Positions 1 to 13,715 of a stretch of 64,000 bases of DNA are shown here, one piece after another. The DNA lies in NCBI GenBank assembly GCA_028023455.1, contig JAQFVV010000012.1:5184499-5248498 (forward strand). The letters are read 5' to 3'. The notes beneath the pieces were generated by a model. That model was not told where the DNA came from, made no database searches, and saw only the letters and a list, made by a program, of their open reading frames with translations. This DNA is from Epiperipatus broadwayi. Lineage: Eukaryota > Onychophora > Udeonychophora > Euonychophora > Peripatidae. Both the position numbers and the translations under genes were made by a program. Within the stretch, counting starts at the first letter, position 1; every line of letters starts with the position of its first letter.

Positions 1-1318
1 AAGATGTGCAAGTACAAACTGTGGAATGCCTGGAGGTTCTGGATGACATGTGGGTGGAATTGATTCTAGAACTACCTTAAAATCCTCAATTTTAAATGGC
101 ATCTCATCTTCAGTTGTTCCAAAATAATCTTCTTTGGGTGTGAATTGTGCATGCTTAGTTAGCTTTGTTTTGAAATAGTTATATATAGGTGCAATCATGT
201 TAAATCCTGCTGTAATCTTATTTTCCGATTCCAGTGCCATGAGAACTTTATTTATGGATGGGTACCCCAAAGCCTACATAATATTCCACGTGTCCATGTG
301 TGCGGCTGTGCTAGGCAAACTTTTTTTTTTTTATGCTTAGATATTATTTTAATTTATTGCTAGTCTGTTTATAGAGCTGGGTGAGTTTAATTATGTTTGT
401 TTGATTATGTTGAACCGGTTTAGACAGACTGATTCTTTTGAATATTTCATCTGCTAATGTAATTAGCCTGGAGAGAGGAATTGATTTTTGTGTGATATGG
501 TTTATATTAAATGAATGGGTGTTAGTGTAAGCTATATATCTGGATATCGGGTCTAATTCAAGCTGATTTATTTTATTTATTATATAAATTTCTGAAAAAA
601 GTGACTCTGTAGTATTGTCTGGTAGTAGGATCCTGATTGTTTTTTTGCAAATTAATTATTGCGCTGCGGTGTGTGTTTATGTTTAGCGTTATTATCTGCG
701 CTGCATGGTCTGAAAATGGAGTTGGGGAAAGTGATATTTCTATTGAATGATGCAGCATTGGGGAATAAAACATTAGATCTATTAAAGTTCCGTGTCTATT
801 GTTATAAAAGGATATCGAGTTAGTTGGTAGAAAATCTTCTCCACTCATGAGTGGAAATGTTAATTGGTGTATCCATTTCGTAATAAATTTCTTATAACTT
901 ATGTTGAAATCTCCCATAAGAATAGTTGGGTAGGGATTGTTTGAGAAGATTGAGTTAATTGTTGTTATTATTCTGTTAATTACAGTTGGCCCTGGTGGTA
1001 TATATACAAAAATAATATTTATTGAGAAGTTTTTATTATTGAATGTGGTTATTAATAGATTCACGTCTATGTATATTATGTCTTTGGCTAATAAATATTC
1101 CTGTTCCACCTGAAGGCATTAGTGTGTCTCTAGAGCATGTGCAGAAACCCATTTTACTCATAAGTTGTGCTGGATTTATCTGTGATCTGTTATAGATTTT
1201 GTTTCTACGAGTCCTAATATGGTAGGTTGGAGTTGTTGTATCCAGTGATTGATTTCTTGTATTTTTTTCTTAGAGTTTAATCCCTGAACATTTATTGCGC
1301 CTATCTTAATTTTTCATT
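1..1318 (-). pseudogene. LINE copy A ORF2: APE endonuclease and start of reverse transcriptase (partial)
   Basis: Reading leftward from about 1318, the translation gives IGAINVQGL and, some 30 residues on, GLVETK. These are the first two blocks of LINE apurinic-type endonucleases (Asn and catalytic Glu). After a stop at about 1170 and a frame change near 1085, the frame at 1109-573 carries VYIPPGPT, the GDFN block and the FSDHAAQI block holding the catalytic Asp-His. A linker follows (573-300, two frame disruptions, one next to a T run at 321-332). The last ~80 codons end in PEPPGIPQFVLAHL, which matches the 'GPDGIP...L' block opening LINE RT domains. RT motifs A-C are outside the window. Endonuclease plus RT would nick the target and copy the element RNA in place; this copy cannot. 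Confidence 0.75.
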
Positions 1319-1362
1319 GAGTTTAACTTATATTGCGAGGTAGATTTAAATTGGACCATGGT

Positions 1363-2829
1363 TTATTCTGCCGTTTTTGTTTGCATGTTTTTTTCCTGTG
1401 GTGATTCTGTTTGTGTTTGGATACGTGTGCTATAGTGTGGTGTTTTTTTTTTTAATTTTTTTTTTTCTGGTGTGGTTAGTTCTATTTCCATCTCTTCTGC
1501 TGTGGTTTCTTCTGTTAAATTAATCTGATTATCTTCTTCCTCATTCATTTTAATTTTCTTACTTTCTCTTGTTTTTTTTTTTTTATGTGTTTTCTTCCTG
1601 CTTTCAATTGATGTGCTTTCTAGCATTGGATAGTACTGTGTTATTTTATCCATGATTTCTGTGGTCATTTTATTTATTATTATGCTTTCTGATTCCTCAT
1701 CATTTTCATTCGTTTTTCCTTTAAGCTCTTTTGGTAGGTTCTCGTTTTCTTTTTCCTCCATTCTATTTAAATTGGGCAGGTTTTCACTGCTTTGATTTTC
1801 CTTATTTGTTTTAATTTCTCCTGTTGTAGTATTTACTGGATTGCTAATTCTTTCATTTCTATTAGATATGTTGTTTTCCTGGGTGCTTTGTAGTGTAGGG
1901 TAGTTTAACTCATCTAGTTGGTTATTTGTGTCTTTGCTTTCTGTAACGTTTCCTGAGTTTTTTGATGTATTGTTGTTTTTATTTTGCTGTGTTTGTTCAT
2001 TGCATTCCGTTGCAATGTGTCCTCTTCATCCACAACGGAAGCAACCTGGCTTAAGCCCTCTGATGTAAATATATAGTGTAGCTTCTTCATCAGTTATGTG
2101 TGTGGGGATATTCTCCAGGTCTACTTGTTTATTCAATTTAATTTTGAATTCAAAGCTATTTGTTAGTACGGGAATTGCTGCTTCTTTAATGTATTTTTGC
2201 TGGAAGAAAACGACATTTCCAAAAGGATTCATCATTTTTTGGAAATCTTCCATGTTGTAGCCAAAATACGTATTTTTTAAAATTCTGGAGATATTTTTAT
2301 ACTTATTCTCATCGAGTGTTATTAGTGCGAAATAACTTAGCATCTTAATTCGATTCTAAATTGTTCTCTTTGCGCATTTTCATAAAACTGGACCGCCACA
2401 TATCTGCTATTTGGATGGTCGCCTATGCATTGTACCAATTCAAGCATATTATTTTCACGCAGTGTTTTTATTAGAAGGGATTTGGGGAAACTGTATAGTG
2501 TGCAAAGACTATCTGTTACAGCGAGTACTATTGATTTATCGGTGAAGAAACGTTTAAATGTCAGGAAAAGTGATCGAGGTATTGTTTTGTTGAATTTCTC
2601 TCCAATTTGTTCCGGCATTTCATCAGTCCATTCAATATGAGGGGGGGGGATCATTTTTATTTTGATCCATAAGATTCATGTTTTCCAAATCATCTGCTGC
2701 TGTTTTCCTGAACCTAGGACCTTTTGCTGGGCTTATGTAATCTTGGGCTTTTTTTGCTATAGCAGCATATGACTTTCTCGTGCCCTGCGATGGACCACCC
2801 ACCAAGTTAATAGGTTGAGCGGTCGCCAT
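1363..2829 (-). pseudogene. LINE copy A ORF1 (nucleic-acid-binding, CCHC knuckle), frameshifted
   Basis: It starts at an ATG at 2829 with MATAQPINL and a KSYAAIA motif near residue 20. The frame is lost at a run of G at about 2641-2649, a likely slippage deletion or insertion, and again near 2340. An in-frame TGA lies inside the zinc knuckle at about 2023-2025, between CFRCG and RGHIATEC; the CX2CX4HX4C spacing is otherwise perfect. The C-terminal third (about 1363-1900) is very rich in Lys, Glu, Asn and Thr. In LINEs this protein binds the element RNA and chaperones target-primed reverse transcription. The frameshifts and stop make this copy non-functional. Confidence is high for the class, lower for the exact start. 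Confidence 0.75.
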
Positions 2830-2900
2830 TTTAAGTTTTTCAATTATTTTTCAAAGGTATGTTTAAATTTCTTTTTTTTTTTTAAACAAACACTAATATA

Positions 2901-3231
2901 TATAATCAATACAATTCAGTTATCCGCAAAATTATTGAGTTTTGTAGATTTGATTTTTTATCTACTCTTATTAAAAAATTAAATTTGCCTGAGATTTTGG
3001 CATTAGTTATTAGATCCACTAGCTTTTAACTATGTGTTTGTCTATTAGCATTAGGTATGGATTTTTGATAAAAAACTATCTGGATTTCTCTGTCCTTTTT
3101 TACTCTTTTTCAACCAAAATAAATATTTGAGTGTTTTAAATTGTTTTATTGGAAATTTTTATTAGTTATTAGCAAATAAATTGCCTTTTATTAACAAAAA
3201 ACTAAGAGGTTCTTTGCTTACCTGCTACTAG

Positions 3232-3234
<3 letters not shown>
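2901..3234. other. AT-rich spacer between two LINE pieces
   Basis: No recognisable coding or structured feature. It may include the 5' untranslated part of LINE copy A, whose boundary I cannot set. Confidence 0.4.
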
Positions 3235-3320
<86 letters not shown>

Positions 3321-3364
3321 CATCATCATCATCATCATCATTATTATTATTATTATTATTATTA
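3235..3364. repeat. (ATT)n microsatellite with an internal (ATC)n block
   Basis: A nearly perfect run of ATT/TTA triplets is interrupted by about seven ATC triplets near 3320-3341. In minus-strand sense it directly follows the 3' end of LINE copy B, so it may be the element's (AAT)n tail, expanded after insertion, or an older microsatellite into which the LINE inserted. Confidence 0.95.
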
Positions 3365-5905
<2,541 letters not shown>

Positions 5906-6251
5906 TACAGGGTGGGCCATAAATATCCATAAATCCTTATGCTTGGATTGACCTGTGTGGCCTCCCGGATCTCATCTTTCTTAATTTTTATTTTTTGGGA
6001 CACTTGAAGGCTATGGTGTATCAGGAAAATATACAAAACATAAATCATTTTAGGGAACATATCACAAATGCTATTACAAGCATAATTCCAGTTGTGCTGA
6101 TACATGTTCATCAGCAGTAACAGACATATACTGAAATGTGTTTTCAAAACAATGGCAGTCATGTAGAGCATATTATGTATATAAAAATGGTTTTTCATAA
6201 AAAGATGTTCTTTTTTTCCCCAATGTATGGAAACTTATGCTCCACCCTATA
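5906..6251. mobile_element. mariner/Tc1-like MITE (~344 bp) with TA flanks
   Basis: The left end reads TA then CAGGGTGGGCCATAA; the right end, reverse-complemented, reads TATAGGGTGGAGCATAA. These are imperfect terminal inverted repeats of about 25 bp starting with the CAGGGTG-type sequence common in mariner-family elements, flanked by TA as expected of that superfamily's target duplication. The interior has a weak open frame on the minus strand that I cannot match to a transposase, so I call it a non-autonomous or internally deleted copy. Confidence 0.6.
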
Positions 6252-7235
6252 TAAAGAAATACCACAGAGAATAAAGAAGATATTTAACTTTGAATAAAAC
6301 TGAATAATTTAATAAAATAAAAAAAATAGTACAAACATAGTTTAAATCTCAAATAAATAATAATAAGTATTTTTTTTGACTAGCCATTGGATAAATTATT
6401 GACTAAATATTTCATCTTTAATAACTTTACTTCTCGTTATTTATCCATTGTCTGATATATAAAATAACACTCAAAATAGAAATGTATGTACAAACAAAAT
6501 AAAAAACTATACTCACATTATGCTTATACATGAGAATAAAGAATATACATAAAAATTAATTGGTTTGAATAATTAAATAAAAATACTGCCTTTTATATAT
6601 TCTTGAGCTCAATTATAAAGGTAACAAAGAGAAAGAAAACATATTTACTTTCATACATCTATGTTTTATGTTCACACATGATTAAGTTGCAAATTAGCAA
6701 ATAATATTTACAGTCTGCAATTTAATACTGTTTTCCTTGTATAGATATCACAAAGAGGCTTCTGTTGTTTTCTGTAGATCTGGTTATCATCATGGTATTG
6801 AATACTACAGTATTTATCTTAACGGTTGACTTTCATTTTCTCTCTTGCTCTCTCTTTTGCAGATTATTTTAAAATTCTCTCATTTTAAGCAGACTTTACA
6901 TGACATCCAAGTATTGTAGTAAGAATTATTATAGTTGGCAAAAAAAAAAGTCTAATCCATTATTAAGGTTAATGTAGAAGAGTGTATTTTCATTTTTATT
7001 ATTTTAAAACTAGGTTCGTATTTACTAGAACCATCAATAATACTTCATTATTGGTTGAAAGGAAATTTGCTACTTAAATTATATTAATTGTGACTTGATA
7101 CAATGTTTGTTCCTTAACTATCCTTTTAAATAAATGAGTAAAAAGAGAAAAGAGAGAGAGAAAAAAGAAAGTGGCCATATTTATATCAAATCCATTCATG
7201 GTGCATCGGATCAACAATAAAAAAAACTTATAATA
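6252..7235. other. AT-rich non-coding stretch
   Basis: A/T homopolymer runs and short purine-rich patches (for example 7140-7170). No gene or clear repeat recognised. Confidence 0.5.
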
Positions 7236-7242
7236 AAAAAAA

Positions 7243-7322
7243 AAAGTCATATATAACGTGACATTACTTTTATAAACTTGTATTTACAAAAATGTAATAC
7301 AGAGAGCGTACCAATAGCTAGT
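7243..7322. repeat. Fragment of repeat R2 (about 80 bp)
   Basis: The block from GTCATATATAACGTGACATT to the sequence ending GCGTACCAATAGCT is nearly identical to 57643-57722, in the same orientation, where the full R2 unit with its hammerhead-like motif lies. This copy stops before the ribozyme part. Confidence 0.75.
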
Positions 7323-7770
7323 TTGAAAAAAAAACATATTTTTTTCTCTTGTTTTTTTTCTTTTTAATTTCCAAGTAATTCTCCATTCCTATTTATAAAC
7401 AAAAAATAAGTCTTTTGTTTAAAAAATATAAACAAAATAATTTCCGAAAAGCATTTATAATTTTATATTTCCTTGTTTATTCTGAAATTTTCAGAAGAGA
7501 TATTTTAGACAAAACTAAAAAAAATATTTTAAACCTGTAGAAAAAAAGTGTTATAATCTTTTATCTATTATTTTTCAATAATAATGGAGTTACACGAGTT
7601 TTCCTACATATTTTAATTATATAAATTAAATGATATTTGTTAGACTGTACTTAAGATTTATTTTTTTTTTCTACAAAGAAAATTTCTATTTAATTTAATG
7701 AGGTAAAATATACAGCGTTTAAATCAATTTACCATAACATACTAGTACAATATATATAGAACTTTTAAAT

Positions 7771-7880
7771 TTTTTTTCCATATGTCATAGCATCGGCCGG
7801 GACGCGAAACCACAACCGTCTGCAAACAACTATTTGCTTGCAAGGCGACAGCGATAACCTCTCAGCTAACAACGCTTGAC
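7771..7880 (-). mobile_element. tRNA-derived SINE, family S1, copy 1
   Basis: In minus sense it begins near 7880 with an A-box-like TTAGCTGAGAGGTTATC, continues with CCTTGCAAGCAAATAGTTG, has a degenerate B-box region before CCCGGCCGATGCTATGACAT, and ends in an A run (7771-7778 as T on the plus strand). It shares this whole layout with the plus-strand copy at 47898-48010. The A/B box arrangement marks a RNA polymerase III promoter derived from a tRNA. Its B-box is more diverged than in the second copy and I see no clean target duplication, so it is the older one. Confidence 0.75.
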
Positions 7881-8738
7881 AATATTCGTTACATAGTTTA
7901 AAAAATGAAAAGGATTTTTTTTAATGTTGTTAAATAAAAACTAATCTGTTTAATAAATATCTTACAATAAATAGTTACATACCCTTATTAAATTTGGATA
8001 CAATTATTAGGTGGGAAAAAGTGGTTAAGTTTTTTCAAAATAGAGGGCGAAGTGTTCAAGCCGCTATAAGTCAGTTTTACCCTGAATATGAAAGTAAGAG
8101 TGTGAATTATTGACTATAATAGCACTTGCTATTTAAAAACAATTGTATTTAATGTTATATATATATTGCAATGATATATAGGGTGTGTGCGTGTGCGCAA
8201 AGGTCCACCTTATTCAATGAAAACTTTCTTACACTTCACAGATTTGGAATCCAAAATGTAGTTATACATGGTATAAGGCCTAAAGTTAATATGTAATGAA
8301 CTAGCTTTTTGAAGTAATGTCTTCTAACTATATAAATTGGATTTAAGACATATACAAAATAATAAGTTTAACCTTGCAATCCCTTTCAACATTTCAAATA
8401 GCCTATTCTCAGAGATTTACACAAAATAACTCATGAGACATAATTTACCTGCTAAATATAACATAGAAGCAAAGGGTATATTTTATTGAATCTGCTTTAT
8501 ATTTTCCAACAACTAACTGTAGATAATTAAGGTAGCACATCTAAATTTACTAATGTGAGACAATGTAGCTATTTACTAGTATCTGTACAGACAATCGTTA
8601 ACATTCAGATGTTCTCGGAAAAATGATTAAGTTCACAATGTCCAATGGCACAATGATCCTCTGTGCTGAGAAGTGATTAAAAGTAAAACAAATTACAAAG
8701 TTATTTTAAGTCAAACAAGTGATATATCTTTTATTTAC
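7881..8738. other. AT-rich non-coding stretch
   Basis: Nothing recognisable beyond a short GT-rich patch near 8180-8200. Confidence 0.5.
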
Positions 8739-9302
8739 GAGTTAATATTTAAGCCAATAAACATCACATGATCACCTCTTCCTATGCTTGCTTATAACTG
8801 TTATTAAAACAATACTATAGTTTTGCCTGTTTTAATAACAGTCATAAACAAGTATAGGAAGTGGTGATCATGTGATGTTTATTGGCTTAAAACCAATCCT
8901 ACCTAATAGGATATTGGTGGGTATTGTTATTGAAGAACCAAAGACACTAAAATGTATGGGTACTAAACTGAGTTCAGACCTATATGGCTTATATGATGGG
9001 CTTGGATTGAAAATATTATGGTGTTTTCAATTTAAGACTCATAGTTTTTGTAGTTAAGTAGAGATAAAAGGTGGCTGCTGTAGGGTTACATTAGATCCTA
9101 AGATCTAGGTGCAGTGCTCTCAGATCCAAGGCTCTTCACTGATGAAGGCCACAAGCCAGAAAATAGTCTGGGGATATTGGATGAGTAGACACTAGATGGG
9201 GATTTCATGCACAAGCCTTCTGGCATCCATTGATTACTCTAGCTTGTTGTGTGGCAATACATATAGTGAGTTTTTGCCTGTTTTAATTTGAGTAAATATT
9301 TA
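8739..9302 (+). mobile_element. R1 repeat copy 1 (full length, with hammerhead motif)
   Basis: The unit runs from AAGCCAATAAACATC (8751) to TTGCCTGTTTTAATTT (about 9289). It is flanked by 13-bp direct repeats differing at one base: GAGTTAATATTTA (8739-8751) and GAGTAAATATTTA (9290-9302). Its first ~140 bp form an inverted repeat: 8751-8810 pairs with 8829-8888. The hammerhead-like core is at 9126-9180. Orientation is set by the ribozyme strand. No protein is encoded; the open frame at 8872-9057 is a by-product. The duplication length and absence of a transposase point to retrotransposition by proteins supplied in trans. Confidence 0.8.
9126..9180 (+). ncRNA. Hammerhead-type self-cleaving ribozyme motif (R1 copy 1)
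   Basis: Segments in order: stem I 5' strand CCAAGGCTCTTCA, core CTGATGA, stem II GGC-CACAA-GCC, core GAAA, a short ATAGT standing for stem III, cleavage triplet GTC, and stem I 3' strand TGGGGATATTGG. CCAA pairs with TTGG, and the inner half of stem I pairs with one disruption. In other copies the base after GAAA is C, giving the self-complementary ACTAGT; here it is A, which weakens stem III. An A-A opposition closes stem II where most hammerheads have G-C, so activity is uncertain. Confidence 0.55.
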
Positions 9303-12300
9303 CCTTTTTTTGTTTAATGGCAGTAATAGCAATAACACAACAAAGTAAAACATCTGTTTCTTTATAAGTTCTTGACATTAGTTAACCTGATCTATCGGGA
9401 TATGTTCATGTCTGCATGAAGACAACTTGTTCTTTAAAATTAAGTAAAATGCAATAATAAGATGAAAATATTAATAATATTATGCTACCAACATCAGATA
9501 GCTTAAAATCATAGATACATTTTTAAGGACAAGATCACATTAACCTTATATTCAACAAAAAATCAAATAAGTATTGATATTCTCCTCACACTATGCAAGT
9601 CACATTTTTCTTTTTTTGTTATTGTTAAATATAAGTATAGGTATTGTAAATTATGCTCCCTTTTGAAATGTTAAGTAGGAACTTTTCAAATTAATCTTTT
9701 ACAAGCAGTTATATTCTAAAAGATTAATATATTCAACTATATTACACTTAATTCTGAGAGACTATTGATAGGTCACTACCAAATTACAGTAATTCTAATA
9801 TTTTAAACAAGTTTTTATGAATGATAAAGGATGACAAGTTATATGTGTATAACTACACACCCATCATGTAAAAAGTATTAATGAAATAATTCATCCCTTC
9901 AAATATATCTTGAAATTAAAAATAAAAGTGAGTCACCTTTAAATTATGTTATTTATCAAAAAAAAAGAAGAAATTAATTGTAATTCTATGGCAATAGTTA
10001 TACGTCTATATTTGAATATAAGTAATCTTAATGAAGCTAGATATTTATAAATTAATGTTTAGCATTTATTAAATATTATATGTACACCACATGTAAGTTA
10101 AATGTATTTGTTAAACAATCAAAAAAGGAAAAATTAATAAATTATTTTGAATTTAGTATTATTTTATCATGATAAATTAAAATAAAATGTCTGCACTTTG
10201 AAGATAAAATAATGTCCAAAATGAAATCTGTCATTTACAAATCAAAAGAAGAACTTTGAAATTGTAAAGCAATCAATATTGTGAGTCGATATTAGATATA
10301 TTAGAGAAATCCAAAGAAAATTTACAACTAACTTTTTTTAGAAATTGAAAACAAAAAATACTACTAAAAGTTCACCAAGCAAAAAAAAATGTCATTGAAT
10401 ACTAATAGTAACAGATTTTAGCTTACACACTAAATTTATAAATTACATTGTAGATACTATTACTACAATAAATCATCATTTTTCTAAAGAAATCTTAAAG
10501 ATCACCTAATCATCCCATTATTGTTTTATGATGTCAAAACAGTGTTTAAAGAGTTAATAAAAGATAAAAATGGAAATGTAGATAGCAGATTAGATCAGTG
10601 CCAGTCTTTTATTCTAATGTTAATATCAGATGGCACTAATATAAATTATATTAAATGTGAATAGTTGGATCATGCTTAGTCTGACCATTAATATATATAT
10701 CATTTTATATGTTAGTTAAATAAAAAGCTAATGAAGAACATTTACATGCTGTTATTTATAAAAATGTTATATGATATAGCTATAATGTATTAAATTATAT
10801 AATTGAATACATATATATAAAAAAGTTGCTATTAGACATACATCATCTATGTACTTAGATATCCTTCATAACTATATATCTTTGATATTTGTTCTTTTTT
10901 ATTTTTTACCATTATACAGAGTATTAAAAATAAAAACTTTATAAATGTAGTTTTATTGGACATCACAAAAAATCAAAATCAACTGATTATATATGACATA
11001 GTTATTCATCACTTGAGAGAATCATATTCTAATTTCTTTACCATGGTGAAACTTTATAATATTACAACTATATATTGTTTTTTATATTAAATTTGGTAGT
11101 TTTATTTATCCGTTTATAATTTTATGGATACCAATTTACTGAACAACACTATATGTCTAGCTAGTATAGTTATGGCTTTATTTGAAAGAAGAATATTGAA
11201 TCTCATTGTGATTGTGACAAAAATATTTTAACCACAATGATACGAATCTTACATATTTGGTGAACATGAAATCGTAGTCTAATCTTGAATTTTAGATTTT
11301 GCTTCTTAATTTTTAAAAGATAAAACAGAAGTAATAGATTTATTTTAAAATGTTTGTGAAAATAAATAAACAAATAAGTTGTGAAACAATGAAAGCATAT
11401 GTTTATTCAGATGATTACTATGATTTCCAGAATAATTATATATCTTTCTGATGGAGTCTTAACAGAAGCCTCAATGCCAGCATTATCTTTTCACAATCCT
11501 GCAAACACATTTATTATAGCTTATATCATCTCACTTAATTAAGATTTATTATTGTTTTGTTGTTGTTCTTTAAGTAATCTTCATTTTTTGTTTACACATA
11601 TTATAATTTAGAAAATATTTGCAGGTATAAAAATAATTGTTGTTATATGTGCAATAAACTGTATCAAAACAATTCTGAAGTTCATTGATGAAGTTATAGC
11701 TAGCAGACACTTCACACAAACACACACATGCGCACACACACATATATATTATTTTGGATACCATATGTGCTGTTGATATTCAATGGTGACTTTTACACTT
11801 TATATTTATGTTTTGTATTAGATACCTAAACCTTGTATTGAATAATTTATCTCATATTTTAGTAAGTATTTTAAACATACTGTTTCTCTTATAATCAAGA
11901 ACTGGCTGCAGAAAAAAAATTCTGTTAACTAAAAAGTGACACTTTGATTCCTTTTCAAAACCTTAAAGGAACCTAACAGAAAAAAATCATAATGCCCATT
12001 CCATACATTCTTATTATCGCAATTTATATTTACTATGTGATTATTCATATAGTATAAGAACGTGGATGGGCTGCTAACCAACATACATTAGTCAGTATTG
12101 TGATTGTATTGACTCCTTATCTCAGAATTTAAGATCAAGAAATACCATGTTCTTAACTGAAACATCAGTTGATGCTTTTTAAAGATAGAATGAATGTGTG
12201 TGTGAGAGAATATATTTACAATCATGAAGACAAAAATAAATCATGGGCCTTATTTCCACTAGGCTGTAAAGTTATTAGCCAAGGCAGCATTGGGTGACCA

Positions 12301-12389
12301 AAGGCAGAGGGTACTAAGAAATTACGGATTGTAGATCCAGGCTGCCATTTGATTATGACTTTTTATTTATGTACTTACAGCTGTAGATT
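9303..12389. other. AT-rich non-coding stretch
   Basis: No exon, RNA gene or repeat I can support. There is a CA/GT-rich patch at about 11715-11745. The short open frame at 11570-11764 has no recognisable protein character. Confidence 0.5.
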
Positions 12390-13106
12390 GCTTTCAAATG
12401 ATGGAAGATTGTAAGAATTGTATAATATTAAATGGGACATAATTGGACTTTGCAAAGTTAGAAGAAAAAATGAAAAGAAAATTGAATTAATAAATTGACA
12501 GGTACTGTACTACAAAGGCATAGACATTGCAAATACAAATTGGAGTAGAATTTATTATAAATAAAAGATGGAAGAACTACATTAAGGAGATTGATAGTGT
12601 ATTGTACAGAGTGTCAAGACTAATTATCTAACTTAATAATAGATATTGAATGCAAATAATTCAGGTGTGATGAAAAAGTAGAGGATACTTACATGGATGT
12701 ACAAAAAAGCTTTTTATCAAACAAAACAACATTTTAAAATTGTCATGAAATACTAATGCTAGAATTAGTAAAAAATTGAAAGATGAAAGTGCTCTAGGTA
12801 AATTTGGTTATGATAATAGAAATAAGAGATGCCATAAACTTGTAGAGTTTGCAGAAAAAGAAAAACTGTAGATTGTGAATACTTTTTTTTTAAAAAGTGT
12901 TGAATGGAAATGAACATGGAATCATTAAAATAAATGAACAGCATTGTTGGATTCTATTTTGACTAAAAGAAAGTATGTATTTCAAAATTGTAATGATCTT
13001 AATAAATCCAATACAGAAAGTGATCATCAGTTAATGAGATATAAAATATAAGTTAGTGCAAACCTAGAGAGACAAAAATTATTAAAACAAACAATATTAA
13101 AAAGAT
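12390..13106 (+). pseudogene. RTE-type LINE, part 1: endonuclease domain, decayed
   Basis: Combining frames, the plus strand reads DGRL, DIIGL, VRRK, VLYYKGI, then INKRWKNYIKEIDS, VEDTYMDVQK, KLVEFAEKEKL, IVNTFF, IDFIL-like and SDHQLMRYKI. This is the block order of the apurinic-type endonuclease of RTE/BovB LINEs, including the catalytic SDH. Stops and frameshifts occur every 10-40 codons. Coding continues at 13960 and then at about 21005, so this is the 5' part of one element now in three pieces. The true 5' end is not visible. Confidence 0.75.
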
Positions 13107-13669
13107 TGTATTTTTATATTGGACTATTTCCAACATCTAATATGAGTATTGAATGTCTTTAGAAAAATTTAACTTTTATTTAAATATTCCAAATACATTT
13201 AACTGTTAGTAATGGCACATCAAATAGCTTAGTATATGCCCAATGTTTCAAGAAGGATTATTCTCCCCCCTTTTTTACATGTTGCTGGCCTAACCAGTGA
13301 CAGTACTAGCATGGGATTTAAACCTAGACCTTTAGATTCTTGAATATTGAATTTTAAGGTAACCCTCAACCAACTGAGCCTTCCTGCCAAAGGAAACAGT
13401 CAGTAGATATTTCATATACTTATCTATGAGATTCATCCTGATTTCTCCACTTTTTCCTTAAGACCAAAGTTGATTAGTGGTTTCCATACATTATGTACAG
13501 TAACACCAGATAGTTGGATATCTCTTGAAATGTTATGCATATACTAACCTATTTGATGTGCAATTACTAACAGTTGAATGTATTTGGAATATTTAAATAA
13601 AAGTTAAATTTTTCTAAAGACATTCAATACTCATATTAGATGATGGAAATAATCCAATATAAAAATACA
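13107..13669. mobile_element. Long-terminal-inverted-repeat element (563 bp) inserted in the RTE LINE
   Basis: The left ~125 bp, starting TGTATTTTTATATTGG, and the right ~120 bp, ending CCAATATAAAAATACA, are close reverse complements of each other, with only scattered differences. The interior holds a tRNA-derived SINE (13272-13388). The sequence just left of the element (ACAATATTAAAAAGA, 13091-13105) recurs almost exactly about 34 bp beyond its right end (13704-13718). This may be a target duplication of this or a composite insertion. No transposase is encoded; it is a fold-back or MITE-type element. Confidence 0.7.
13272..13388 (-). mobile_element. tRNA-derived SINE, family S2 (nested)
   Basis: In minus sense, GGCTCAGTTGGTTGAGGG is a good tRNA A box, and AGGTTTAAATCCCATG is a good B box about 60 bases later, followed by TACTGTCACTGGTTAGG. 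The two boxes have tRNA-like order, but the intervening sequence is longer and not foldable as a tRNA. It therefore reads as a SINE head, not a tRNA gene. It sits between the two arms of the 13107-13669 inverted-repeat element. Confidence 0.65.
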
Positions 13670-13715
13670 GCTAGAACACCATCATCACAAACCTTCAGGA
13701 AAACAATATTAATAA

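Larger units (their letters stand above)
1..2900 (-). mobile_element. Non-LTR retrotransposon (LINE) copy A, 5' part, decayed, runs off window start
   Basis: Two consecutive open regions on the minus strand have the order expected of a LINE: an ORF1 with a CCHC zinc knuckle, then an ORF2 with an apurinic-type endonuclease followed by the first conserved block of reverse transcriptase. Both contain frameshifts and stops, so this is a dead copy. The RT core lies beyond the window start. The gag-knuckle ORF1 and APE-type ORF2 fit Tx1, I or Jockey-like clades; I cannot place it more finely. The 5' boundary is not defined: the first ORF1 methionine is at about 2829 and there is an A-rich run (minus sense) just upstream. 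Confidence 0.8.

Noticed and set aside
2425-2640. Plus-strand frame of 71 codons
   Set aside because: It is the complement of the LINE ORF1 coding region.
8872-9057. Open frame in R1 copy 1, with similar ones at 18820-19017 and 26674-26895
   Set aside because: They fall inside R1 copies, use different strands and frames of the same repeat, and give unrelated peptides, so R1 is non-coding.
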